Source: JAJTFW01 sp903922455
GTDB taxonomy: Bacteria > Bacteroidota > Bacteroidia > AKYH767-A > OLB10
Length of the DNA stretch: 64,000 nt
Direction: 5' to 3'
Assembly: GCA_943329665.2 (NCBI GenBank)
Contig: CALQEU020000011.1
Coordinates: forward strand, 1 to 64,000
Shown piece by piece: positions 1 through 7,994 of the stretch (position 1 is its first letter; every line of letters starts with the position of its first letter). The notes under the pieces are model-generated. The model was not told the origin of the DNA. It did not search any database and saw nothing but the letters and a program-made list of their open reading frames with translations. Position numbers and translations under genes: made by a program.

Positions 1-2072
1 ACGCTGATGTAGACGGTGATACTTATGGAAATGCTTCTTCATCTGTTCAAGGATGTACTGCTCCAGTTGGATATGTTTCTAACTCTACTGATTGTGACGA
101 CGGAAATGCAGCAGTTAATCCTGGTGCAACTGAAGTTTGTAACGGTATCGATGATAATTGCGATGGTTCAACTGACGAAGGTTTAACTTTCTTAACTTAT
201 TATGTAGATGCTGACGTTGACGGATACGGTGCTGGTGCAGGAGTTTCTTCTTGTAACCCAATCGCTGGTTCTTCAATAGTTGCTGGTGATTGCGATGATA
301 ATGCTCCATTAGTAAATCCAGGTGCAACAGAAATCTGCAACGGAATCGATGATAACTGTGCAAACGGTATTGATGAAGGTTTTGACGTTGACAATGACGG
401 TTATACATCATGTGGTGGTGACTGTGATGATAATGATGCTGCGGTTAATCCAGGCGCAACTGAAGTTTGTAACGGCCTAGATGATGATTGTAACTTATCA
501 GTTGATGATGGTTTAACTTTCATTACTTATTATGCTGATGTGGATGGTGACACTTATGGTGATGCTTCTAGTACAGTAAGTACTTGTGATGGTGCTCCAG
601 TTGGTTATATTTTAAACAACACCGATTGTAATGATGCAAATGCTGCGGTTAATCCAGCTGCTACTGAAATCTGTAACTTAATTGATGACAACTGTAATGG
701 TCTTAGCGACGAAAACGTACTTGTAGCGGGTCCAATCAGTGGTCCTTCTGTACAATGTATGGCTGTAGTTACTGGTTCAGCTACTTTCTCTACCTCTTCA
801 GTATTTGATGCTACAGGATATTCTTGGACAGTTCCAAATGGTATGATCATCGTTTCTGGACAAGGCACTACTTCTATCTTTGTTACTTGGGCTCCTCAGG
901 CGGTTTCTAATGGTATTATCGGGTCTATATCAGTTACTGCAAACAATTCCTGTGGTGCAGGTCCTGCAAGCAGTCTCGCTGTTGATATCAATTACACGGC
1001 TCCTGTTAGACCTTCTTCTATCTCAGGCCCAACTAAACTTTGTCCTGGTGATAATGGAGTTTACTCTGTTGCTCCTGTAGCAAGAGCTTCAAGCTATGTA
1101 TGGACTGTACCTACAGGTATGAGTATCATTAGTGGTACTGGTACAAACGTAATTACTGTAGATGTTAATGGCGCATACTTAGGTGGTGTTGTTTCTGTAA
1201 GAGCTGCTAACAATTGCGGGCAGAGTCCAAATCGTGATCGCAGCGTAACTATTAGTGTTCCTGCTGCTTCGGCTTCTATTTCAGGCCCTGCAACAGGAGT
1301 TTGTGGAGCATCGGGTGTAGTTTATTCTGCAGCTGCAGTGGTTTCGGCCACTGGTTATAACTGGTCTGCTCCTGCTGGAGCGACTATTATGAGTGGTCAA
1401 GGTTCTATCTCTATCACTGTTGACTTTGATGGAGCTTATGCTGGTGGAAATGTATCCGTAAATGCTACAAACTCTTGTGGTACTGGTGCTGCTCGTAACT
1501 TGAATGTTTCAGGTGCTCCAGGTCTTCCTGGTGTTATCGCTGGAGATATTACTATCTGCCCAGGACAATCTGGTGTTGCTTACGGTGTTGCAACTGTAAC
1601 TGGTGCTGCTTCTTACTTATGGTCATTGCCAGGCGGAACAACAATTACTAGCGGACAAGGAACTAAGGACATTCTTGCTACTTGGGGTACTAACCCAGCT
1701 AGTGGATTGAACTTATCTGTAAATGCTTCTAATGGTTGCGGAACAAGTGCAAACCGTGTGTTGAATGGTATTTCAATCAGTGTTGCTCATTGCGGACCTC
1801 GTTTTGGTGATCAAGGTGAGATCACTGGATTAAATGTATATCCAAATCCTACTGCTGATCGTGCTACTGTTGTATTTACAAGTACGGAAGGCGCTGACTT
1901 CAACATTAAAATGGTTGATCTTTCTGGACGTACGATCATGAATGAGCGCGGAACAGCTGCTAGTGGTTTGAATCAAAGAGAAGTAAACGTTAGCGAAATG
2001 TCTGCTGGTATTTACTTCGTAGTGATTGAAACTAACAATGTAGTTGAACAAATTAAAATGATTGTTGAATAA
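1..2072 (+). CDS. Secreted T9SS cargo protein with MopE-type metal-binding repeats and PKD/Ig-like repeats (5' partial)
   Basis: The reading frame is open from the first full codon at position 3, so the start lies outside the window. About 690 codons are visible. The first part holds four copies of a Cys/Asp-rich motif of the type DCDDxxAAVNPGATExCNGxDDNC (about 90-182, 288-380, 420-512, 624-716), the putative metal-binding motif of MopE-like proteins, separated by DxDxDGYG-like calcium-loop sequences. Then follow about four PKD/Ig-like repeats of roughly 85 residues, each beginning near ISGP and containing a Cys and a W-S/T core. The last 80 residues form a type A T9SS sorting domain (VYPNPT, then DLSGR and SAGIYFVVI). 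I infer an exported, surface-attached or secreted adhesin-like protein. The function of the metal-binding repeats is not established. Confidence 0.9.
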   Translation, partial: ADVDGDTYGNASSSVQGCTAPVGYVSNSTDCDDGNAAVNPGATEVCNGIDDNCDGSTDEGLTFLTYYVDADVDGYGAGAGVSSCNPIAGSSIVAGDCDDNAPLVNPGATEICNGIDDNCANGIDEGFDVDNDGYTSCGGDCDDNDAAVNPGATEVCNGLDDDCNLSVDDGLTFITYYADVDGDTYGDASSTVSTCDGAPVGYILNNTDCNDANAAVNPAATEICNLIDDNCNGLSDENVLVAGPISGPSVQCMAVVTGSATFSTSSVFDATGYSWTVPNGMIIVSGQGTTSIFVTWAPQAVSNGIIGSISVTANNSCGAGPASSLAVDINYTAPVRPSSISGPTKLCPGDNGVYSVAPVARASSYVWTVPTGMSIISGTGTNVITVDVNGAYLGGVVSVRAANNCGQSPNRDRSVTISVPAASASISGPATGVCGASGVVYSAAAVVSATGYNWSAPAGATIMSGQGSISITVDFDGAYAGGNVSVNATNSCGTGAARNLNVSGAPGLPGVIAGDITICPGQSGVAYGVATVTGAASYLWSLPGGTTITSGQGTKDILATWGTNPASGLNLSVNASNGCGTSANRVLNGISISVAHCGPRFGDQGEITGLNVYPNPTADRATVVFTSTEGADFNIKMVDLSGRTIMNERGTAASGLNQREVNVSEMSAGIYFVVIETNNVVEQIKMIVE

Positions 2073-2080
2073 ATATTCTG

Positions 2081-2112
2081 AGAAAGGGGGTAGAAATATC
2101 CCCTTTCTTTAT
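2081..2112 (+). terminator. Rho-independent terminator after the repeat protein
   Basis: A 9-bp perfect stem (AGAAAGGGG at 2081-2089 with CCCCTTTCT at 2100-2108) has a 10-nt loop and is followed by a short T-rich tail. It lies 8 nt after the stop codon. Confidence 0.75.
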
Positions 2113-2165
2113 CTAACTATCGTTAACTAATAATTGTAATTTAATACCAGAAAAAAATAAGAAAA

Positions 2166-2345
2166 ATGAAAAAAACATTCATAAAAGCTTTACCTCTGCT
2201 CGTGGTAATTGTAATGTTTGCTTTACCTCTTCTGGCACAAAAGAGTAACCCAAATGTGCCAATTGATGGTGGATTAAGCCTTCTTTTAGCTGCAGGCGCA
2301 GGTTATGGCATCAAGAAAATTTATAAGAAGAAAAAGGAAGATTAA
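2166..2345 (+). CDS. Very small PID-CTERM-like exosortase substrate candidate (59 aa)
   Basis: The ATG at 2166 opens a 59-residue protein. It has a Lys-rich N-terminus, a hydrophobic signal peptide ending in ALPLLAQ (about residues 8-25), a short linker, then the signature VPIDGG (31-36), a hydrophobic segment LSLLLAAGAGYG (37-48), and a Lys-rich cytoplasmic tail KKIYKKKKED. The order motif, membrane helix, basic cluster is the tripartite sorting signal recognised by exosortases. The PID motif matches what I recall as the PID-CTERM class in Bacteroidota. The mature part between signal peptide and motif is only about six residues. The gene is flanked by its own terminators and sits just upstream of an exosortase gene, which supports the pairing. 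Function beyond being a sorted peptide is unknown. Confidence 0.8.
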   Translation: MKKTFIKALPLLVVIVMFALPLLAQKSNPNVPIDGGLSLLLAAGAGYGIKKIYKKKKED

Positions 2346-2367
2346 AAATCCTTTTGTAAATAGATTT

Positions 2368-2397
2368 AAAGGTCAGCAGATAATGCTGACCTTTTTT
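2368..2397 (+). terminator. Rho-independent terminator after the PID-CTERM gene
   Basis: A perfect 11-bp stem (2368-2378 with 2384-2394, core GGTCAGCA/TGCTGACC) has a 5-nt loop and is followed by TTTATTTT. It separates the small gene from the exosortase gene transcriptionally. Confidence 0.85.
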
Positions 2398-2433
2398 ATT
2401 TTGTTTTCTGATCATCCTTATTAATTTAGCCAA

Positions 2434-2997
2434 ATGTTAACATACATCAGCAAGGATCCTAAGCAAAAAGCGATGGTGCTTTTTGTCATAAAAGCTATTC
2501 TTCTTTATATTGTTTGGTTTGTTTCATACGATTATTTCATTGCACCCAATCAACAAGTAGATCAATATCTAAATTTTAGGGTAGCCACAGATGCAGGGAC
2601 TATTTTGGATCTTTTAGGATATGAAGGAAGCACTCAACCCGGAAATTTACAAACGCTGGTCTGTATTCAAGATCAAACAGTAGTAGGAGTTGGAAATCCT
2701 TGTAATGGCTTAGAATTATTTGTGCTTTTTGCTGGATTTATAATTTGTTTCCCCGGAGACTGGAAAAATAAATGGTGGTTTATTTTAGTGGGTAGTATCA
2801 TTATTCATTTTATCAATGTCCTAAGAACGGTTTCGCTTTCCTTAATTCAATATAAATCACCTGAATACCTCGACTTTAATCACCACTATACTTTTACCAT
2901 TGTGGTTTATTCCATCATATTCGTTTTGTGGATTTTTTGGACAAATCGATACAGTCAACTTCAAGAACTATCTCAATCAGCTAAAAAAGAAGGATAA
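2434..2997 (+). CDS. xrtF: Exosortase family protein, XrtF-like
   Basis: This 187-residue multi-pass inner-membrane protein carries the three conserved exosortase residues: Cys90 in NPCNGLE, Arg131 in NVLRTVS and His150/His151 in FNHHYTF. Exosortases are predicted transpeptidase-like enzymes that cleave C-terminal sorting signals at the membrane and transfer the protein to an unknown acceptor. The short length and the NPCNGLELFVLF context resemble the Bacteroidota XrtF branch. The gene follows the PID-CTERM gene by 88 bp and precedes the associated membrane protein by 2 nt, so the latter pair is probably translationally coupled. The subfamily name is from memory of TIGRFAM-type families. Exosortase identity is much more secure than the exact subfamily. 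Confidence 0.88.
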   Translation: MLTYISKDPKQKAMVLFVIKAILLYIVWFVSYDYFIAPNQQVDQYLNFRVATDAGTILDLLGYEGSTQPGNLQTLVCIQDQTVVGVGNPCNGLELFVLFAGFIICFPGDWKNKWWFILVGSIIIHFINVLRTVSLSLIQYKSPEYLDFNHHYTFTIVVYSIIFVLWIFWTNRYSQLQELSQSAKKEG

Positions 2998-2999
2998 AG

Positions 3000-3497
3000 A
3001 TGATAAATATCCCTTCCCCCCTCCGCTGGTTATTGATCATTGTTTTCTCTTTATCCTTAATTTATATTGGATTCTTGCGAGAAAAAAAGTTGTTGATTGT
3101 AGAAAAAGGAATTCCCATATTTATTAATAGATATCCCAAAAAAAATGTAAGTGTATTTGAAAAAACCGTGATGAAAGGAACTTTCGGAATAAAAGTTCCT
3201 GCTAAAATGCAATCTGCCGTTCTATTTAGTTTACTCTTCTTAATCATAGGAAGCTCTATACTTTTTTTGTACTCGCAGTCCTTGTTTATTGCTAAGATTA
3301 TTGCATTACTTTACCTTGGTTTCATGCTTCTGAGTTTTCTCCTTTTAAAACTAGGTGATTTAGGAGTCGATTATCGATTAAGTACTGGACTCTCCCATTA
3401 TCTAGAAGATTTATTTCTATCCCCTTTGATTTTTTTAGCAGTCATCGCGTTTATTAAGGCTTTTGGAATACAGCCGAACGAACAAAAAAGGAAATAG
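3000..3497 (+). CDS. Exosortase F system-associated membrane protein
   Basis: This 165-residue protein has a hydrophobic N-terminal helix (residues 8-26), a soluble basic stretch (28-70), then three to four hydrophobic segments (about 74-155). The stretch HYLEDLFLSPLIFL resembles the R-x-FL-x-P pattern of the small membrane proteins encoded beside flavobacterial xrtF. It begins 2 nt after the exosortase stop codon. Its role is unknown. By position it is inferred to be an accessory or partner of the exosortase. The family assignment rests mainly on context and membrane topology. Confidence 0.65.
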   Translation: MINIPSPLRWLLIIVFSLSLIYIGFLREKKLLIVEKGIPIFINRYPKKNVSVFEKTVMKGTFGIKVPAKMQSAVLFSLLFLIIGSSILFLYSQSLFIAKIIALLYLGFMLLSFLLLKLGDLGVDYRLSTGLSHYLEDLFLSPLIFLAVIAFIKAFGIQPNEQKRK

Positions 3498-3534
3498 CAC
3501 GTATAACAAAATCAAATTGATCATAAATTATAAG

Positions 3535-4446
3535 ATGAATCTAAACCTTCTAATACCGGTATTCAATGATTGGGAATCTTGCTCTCAATTAATGGTTGAT
3601 ATCGAAAAAGAAATTCAAGAGAGAGAAGGTTTACAAATTAAATTTTTTATCGTTAACGATTGTTCTACCGACGAATGTCCTTTATTCCCCAATAATGTAC
3701 ATGTTATTCACTTAAACAGAAACGTCGGTCATCAACGAGCTATTGCTATCGGGCTTTGTTATATCAACGACAATGCACCGAGCGACTATGTAGTAGTCAT
3801 GGATGGTGATGGTGAAGATAAAGCAACCGATATTAAAACACTTCTCGAAAAAGCAATACAAGAAAAAGATAAAATTATATTTGGAACCCGTAAAAAAAGA
3901 TATGAAGGATTTTGGTTTCGATTCTTCTACATTCTCTACAAACAGATTTATCGATTGCTAACGGGAAAGAAAATAAACTTCGGAAATTTTTGTGCAATTC
4001 CGTTCAAAAAATTAAACAACCTAGTCTTTGTATCTGACATTTGGAATCATTTCTCGGGAGGAATAATTCGTTCTCAATTGGCTTATACTTCCGTAGACAT
4101 TGATCGTGGAACAAGATACCATGGGAAGTCGAAAATGAATTTCTTTTCTTTAGTAATACATGGATTAAGCGCCATAGCTGTGTATACTGATGTACTTGCA
4201 GTGAGAATACTTATTTCCACATTTGGATTAATTACCCTTTCATTAATTGGAATAGTAGTGGTTACAGGAATTCGCTTCTTCACTCCTTTTGCCATTCCTG
4301 GATGGGCCTCTTTTGTAGTATTAAGTTTTTTAATTTTAATATTTCAAGCATTTCTTATTTCGCTATTACTTCTATTCAATGTTTTAAACTATCGTACACA
4401 ACGACATTTTATTCCGGCATTAGAATATAAAAATTTCATTGCATAA
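3535..4446 (+). CDS. Glycosyltransferase family 2 (DPM1/GtrB-like)
   Basis: I chose the ATG at 3535, which begins MNLNLLIPVFNDWESC, the standard first beta strand of a GT-A fold; the open frame extends upstream without a better start. The protein has 303 residues. VNDCSTDE (about 40-47) and the metal-binding DGDGED (90-95) are the nucleotide-sugar motifs. GKSKMNF (about 214-220) and two C-terminal transmembrane helices match polyprenyl-phosphate glycosyltransferases that load a sugar onto undecaprenyl phosphate. The next gene starts 4 nt downstream. I infer that it supplies lipid-linked sugar, possibly to the GT-C protein two genes on. The sugar is unknown. Confidence 0.85.
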   Translation: MNLNLLIPVFNDWESCSQLMVDIEKEIQEREGLQIKFFIVNDCSTDECPLFPNNVHVIHLNRNVGHQRAIAIGLCYINDNAPSDYVVVMDGDGEDKATDIKTLLEKAIQEKDKIIFGTRKKRYEGFWFRFFYILYKQIYRLLTGKKINFGNFCAIPFKKLNNLVFVSDIWNHFSGGIIRSQLAYTSVDIDRGTRYHGKSKMNFFSLVIHGLSAIAVYTDVLAVRILISTFGLITLSLIGIVVVTGIRFFTPFAIPGWASFVVLSFLILIFQAFLISLLLLFNVLNYRTQRHFIPALEYKNFIA

Positions 4447-4450
4447 GCCG

Positions 4451-5161
4451 ATGAGTGAAGCTACCCATTATATCGGAAATGAGCTAGAGCTCTTTGGACA
4501 TGCTCATCATTGGAAAAGGTACTATAGAAAACATCTTTCTCCATTCATTCAAGGAAATGTGTTAGAAGTAGGAGCTGGAATCGGTGAAACCACCGCACAC
4601 CTTCTAAATGAAAAGGTAGAAAATTGGCTCTGCTTAGAACCCGATGCCTCTTTAGCGGAAAAAATAGAAATAAAAATTAAAAACAAACAATTGCCAACTT
4701 CTTGCAAATTGCTTGTCGGAACTACTCTTGATCTACCTACTTCCAAGAAATACGACACCATCATTTACATAGATGTAATTGAACACATCGAAAAAGATAA
4801 AGAAGAAATTGAAAGAGCTTCAGCACTTTTAAATAAAGGCGGAAAATTAATTATTCTTGTACCGGCGCATCAATATTTATACAGTCCATTTGATAAAGCG
4901 ATAGGACACTTCAGACGTTACAACAAAAAAAGATTACAAGAAGTGATTCCAGTAGGAGTTCGAAAAAATAAAATTTTCTATTTGGATTGTTTGGGACTTT
5001 TTGCTTCTCTCATGAACAAATGGTTTTTAAAGAAAGATTATCCTACACTTAAACAAGTAAAATTTTGGGATCGGATGATTGTACCCATCTCAAAATTGTT
5101 AGATCCACTCATTGGATTTTCAACGGGCAAGTCACTCATTGGAATTTGGCAAAAAGAATGA
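4451..5161 (+). CDS. Class I SAM-dependent methyltransferase
   Basis: The ATG at 4451 was chosen over an upstream TTG because it lies 4 nt after the preceding stop and begins a normal N-terminus. The protein has 236 residues. Motif I is VLEVGAGIGE (about 37-46), followed by an acidic LEPD and the motif IYIDVIEHI typical of Methyltransf_11/23 enzymes. The FRRYNKKRL stretch is common in methyltransferases encoded beside GT2 enzymes. The gene overlaps the next by ATGA (5158-5161). The substrate is unknown. Context suggests a glycan or lipid carrier. Confidence 0.85.
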   Translation: MSEATHYIGNELELFGHAHHWKRYYRKHLSPFIQGNVLEVGAGIGETTAHLLNEKVENWLCLEPDASLAEKIEIKIKNKQLPTSCKLLVGTTLDLPTSKKYDTIIYIDVIEHIEKDKEEIERASALLNKGGKLIILVPAHQYLYSPFDKAIGHFRRYNKKRLQEVIPVGVRKNKIFYLDCLGLFASLMNKWFLKKDYPTLKQVKFWDRMIVPISKLLDPLIGFSTGKSLIGIWQKE

Positions 5162-6645
5162 AGACCTTGAACACAAAAATAACTCCGGGTGCCATTTTAG
5201 TCTTCATTCTGTTTGTGATGACAATTAGTTTACTGATTCTTCGGATCAATTTAGCTTTATCTTATTTACCTGAAATAGGAGGAGTTTCAATCAATGTAAT
5301 GTACGGAATTATTCGAATATTATCAGGAAGCGAACTCTACACAAATCCGGAAATAGCTCCTTATTCAATCATTCAATATATGCCGCTCCATTTTCATATC
5401 GTTGCATTGCTTGGAAAGTTATTGGGTATTGCAAAAGACGTACATGCTATGATGGTTCTTAACCGATTGTTTTGTTTGAGCATTGATGTCGCTACATTCA
5501 TCCTCTTAGCAAAAACTTTATTTAAAACTATTCAAGTCAATAAAGTAATATCCTTAACATTGGCCAGCATTTACTTTCTTTCCATTCCAAGTATCATTTA
5601 TGCAAGAGTTGACAATTTATACCTCTTCTTTTTTGTGGCTACGATTGCTGTACTTTTAAAAGACATATTACGAAACGATGGCAAAACTAGCACCACTATT
5701 CCTCGTTTACTTTTCTGCGGAGCACTTTGTGCGCTTACCATCATGACGAAACAGACAGGAATATTTTTATTAGCATTTTGCAGCATTTACTATGTATTTA
5801 TTCAGAAATCGGTTTATCAATGGTCGATTTTTATGGCAGGAATGATAACCCTATTACTGGTCTTTGGATTATTTTTATTTCCATCGCCACTACTATCATT
5901 AAAATTAAATGTCATAGACGGCGTTAAAAACGGATTCAACGCCAATTGGTTTATTGAAGTACTCCTCAAAAATTTCTTTCTTAAATTCTCATACGTTTTG
6001 GCAGCTGGATTTTTCATAGCACTATCCTTATTCAAAGAGAGAAGTAAGCAAGGATATTTATTTCTTGCGGTTGGGCTTGCTTGGTATTTTACTACGGCAA
6101 CTCTCTCTTCTTTTAAAGCGGGATCCGGTGCCAATTATTATTTAGAATTCATAGCACTTTCTATCTTAGGATCTGCCCTACTTATCAAGAATCAATTGGG
6201 GCCTACTCGTGGAGTGGTGCTCTATGCCTTAATGCTTTCTCCCTTTTTTATTATTTCAGCGGCAAACGACAAAGGATGGGGCGATCTTGGCATGATGAAA
6301 GAAGCAAAAAAGAATTATTTAAATACCATTGAAGTAGCAAACTATTTAAGGCCAAAAATTCAAACGGATGAATGGGTGCTTACTGACTTCCATAAAGAAA
6401 ACACATTAAATCTTCAGCTTGTGGATAAAGCCTTATTTCCTTGTCGAGAAGTAGCTCTCTATTTTACCCGACCTCTAGGCGTTTTTCACTTCAACGAATT
6501 TGAGACCTTGGTAAAGAATGGAAAAATTCCATACTTAGTAACCAGAAAGGGAGAAACACTAGAAGAATTTATTGATGTCCCTTTAAATCAATACAAACCG
6601 GACACAACGATTGGCAACTTTCAAGTATTTAAAAAGTTGAATTAG
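5158..6645 (+). CDS. Multi-pass membrane protein, probable GT-C glycosyltransferase (GT39/GT87-like)
   Basis: The start is the ATG of an ATGA overlap with the methyltransferase gene; longer in-frame starts lie inside that gene. The 495-residue protein has about ten to eleven hydrophobic helices and a short soluble C-terminus (last roughly 120 residues). The first periplasmic loop (GVSINVMYGIIRILSGSELY, then YMPLHFH) resembles the GT39/GT87 layout, in which lipid-linked sugars are transferred outside the membrane. I do not see a clean DD or DE catalytic pair, so the enzymatic call is tentative. It overlaps the convergent sugar transferase gene by 4 bp. Confidence 0.65.
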   Translation: MKTLNTKITPGAILVFILFVMTISLLILRINLALSYLPEIGGVSINVMYGIIRILSGSELYTNPEIAPYSIIQYMPLHFHIVALLGKLLGIAKDVHAMMVLNRLFCLSIDVATFILLAKTLFKTIQVNKVISLTLASIYFLSIPSIIYARVDNLYLFFFVATIAVLLKDILRNDGKTSTTIPRLLFCGALCALTIMTKQTGIFLLAFCSIYYVFIQKSVYQWSIFMAGMITLLLVFGLFLFPSPLLSLKLNVIDGVKNGFNANWFIEVLLKNFFLKFSYVLAAGFFIALSLFKERSKQGYLFLAVGLAWYFTTATLSSFKAGSGANYYLEFIALSILGSALLIKNQLGPTRGVVLYALMLSPFFIISAANDKGWGDLGMMKEAKKNYLNTIEVANYLRPKIQTDEWVLTDFHKENTLNLQLVDKALFPCREVALYFTRPLGVFHFNEFETLVKNGKIPYLVTRKGETLEEFIDVPLNQYKPDTTIGNFQVFKKLN

Positions 6646-7676
6646 TTACTTCTTGCTTTTCTAAAAATAATATTGGTACAGATTGAAAAGAAATATTTAA
6701 TGTCTGTTAAGAAAGGGCGTTTCTCATAGGCCCTTAAATACTTTAATTCAGATTCAATAATTTCATCCAACGTATTAGGCATATCAACATAGAAAGGAGG
6801 TAATAAACCTGGTTTCGAATAGATTCTTTTCTCTTGGAGCTCCTTCGTATAAAGTCCAAAATAATGTTTACTTAATGGACGCACCCCAACAATTTTAATA
6901 TCTCCTTTAAAAATATTAATGAGCATTGGCAATTCATCTAACCAAGTTTGGCGCATAAATTTTCCCCAGCTTGTAATTCTGAAATCATCCGCAAACTTTC
7001 CACCTGCAGCCAATTTATTTTGAGAGTAAATATACTCTTGCAAATATTCAGCATAAGGATACATGGTACGGAATTTATAAACTTGAATAATGTTCCCGTT
7101 TTTTCCAATTCGATTCATGGTAAACAATGGCCCATAAGAAGGCGACAAATCAAAATGAGGTTGGCGTTCCTTTTTTCCTACGAAATAGGTATAGTTACCA
7201 ATAACTTTAACTTCAATAATTTTAAAACCGCATGAAGCCAATCTTCCTAAAGCTTCTGCTTTAGACATTACACGATTTCGACCATTCGTAACAAAAAAAT
7301 AAACCTTTTTAAACAAGGGAAGTTTTGGAAACACTCTTTTAAAAATAAAATCAAAAATAAAATACAAGTGAGCAAACCCTGGAATAAATTTCTTCAACAA
7401 GCGATACTTTCTTTGTTCTTGTGTTTCTACAAAACCAATATAAGTACCTCCTATTGGTAACTTTTCATTAATTGCTTCTTGAAATTTATTTACAAAACGA
7501 ATATCGTTTATCTTCTTTAAGTTAATAATAGCTTGTGAAGAAGAGCCGTCCACACTCTCAATATTAAAGTTCGTCGTCGTAATCATTAACTTGGTCTTAT
7601 CAGACTTTAAGTCTACATATTTCCCAAGGAAATTTCTTACTTCTGGCTGAATATCTTTTAATAATGCTTCTTTCAT
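6642..7676 (-). CDS. Initiating sugar transferase (bacterial sugar transferase domain) with unusual soluble N-terminus
   Basis: The 344-residue protein carries, from about residue 180 on, the polyprenyl-phosphate hexose-1-phosphate transferase domain: YKFRTM (200-205), DDFRITSWGKFMR (230-242), DELP (247-250), KGD (257-259) and GVRP (264-267). The usual N-terminal block of four to five membrane helices is absent. Residues 1-170 instead form a mostly soluble region whose GRLASCGFKIIEVKVIG stretch is reminiscent of a degenerate methyltransferase end, with one weak hydrophobic patch (about 99-118). The enzyme would start glycan assembly on undecaprenyl phosphate. It is convergent with the exosortase-side genes and overlaps the GT-C gene by 4 bp. 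Confidence 0.85.
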   Translation of the reverse strand: MKEALLKDIQPEVRNFLGKYVDLKSDKTKLMITTTNFNIESVDGSSSQAIINLKKINDIRFVNKFQEAINEKLPIGGTYIGFVETQEQRKYRLLKKFIPGFAHLYFIFDFIFKRVFPKLPLFKKVYFFVTNGRNRVMSKAEALGRLASCGFKIIEVKVIGNYTYFVGKKERQPHFDLSPSYGPLFTMNRIGKNGNIIQVYKFRTMYPYAEYLQEYIYSQNKLAAGGKFADDFRITSWGKFMRQTWLDELPMLINIFKGDIKIVGVRPLSKHYFGLYTKELQEKRIYSKPGLLPPFYVDMPNTLDEIIESELKYLRAYEKRPFLTDIKYFFSICTNIIFRKARSN

Positions 7677-7906
7677 AGGCTTATTTTCGGAACTACCTCA
7701 AGTTAATACATACTTCGATTCGTCAAAGTCTATATTCGGCAAGTAGATAAGTTCAGAGGGTAAACTAATCCATTTCAAGGGTGAAAATTTGAGCTAACTC
7801 AACTCCTTATCTGAATACACGTAAACTTACAAAACGGAACCAAACGAGTCAAGTTTTACATTAAAAAAGTATACAATTGTTGACAACTCAATGGATGAGA
7901 TTGCAC
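7677..7906. other. Intergenic region upstream of the sugar transferase gene
   Basis: This AT-rich region has no convincing gene. On the minus strand a -7-like element with one extra base (CAAAGTCTA on the plus strand, 7724-7732) lies about 50 nt before the sugar transferase start. A small dyad TTGTTGACAA sits near 7877. Nothing else was recognised. Confidence 0.4.
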
Positions 7907-7945
7907 AAAAAAATGATTAAAATATTGAAAAACAATATTTTAATC
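7907..7945 (-). terminator. Terminator for the LysE-family gene
   Basis: A perfect 13-bp stem (7915-7927 with 7933-7945) with an A5 loop is followed, in the minus direction, by ATTTTTTT (7914-7907). The stem is almost all A/T but the T tract fits a factor-independent terminator. Confidence 0.75.
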
Positions 7946-7994
7946 ACAAACCTTAACTAATATACTTACGGAAATTTTAATAAATCTTACATTT

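Noticed and set aside
115..411. Antisense frames opposite the MopE repeats
   Set aside because: Produced by the repetitive codons of the sense gene; Gln/His/Arg-rich nonsense composition.
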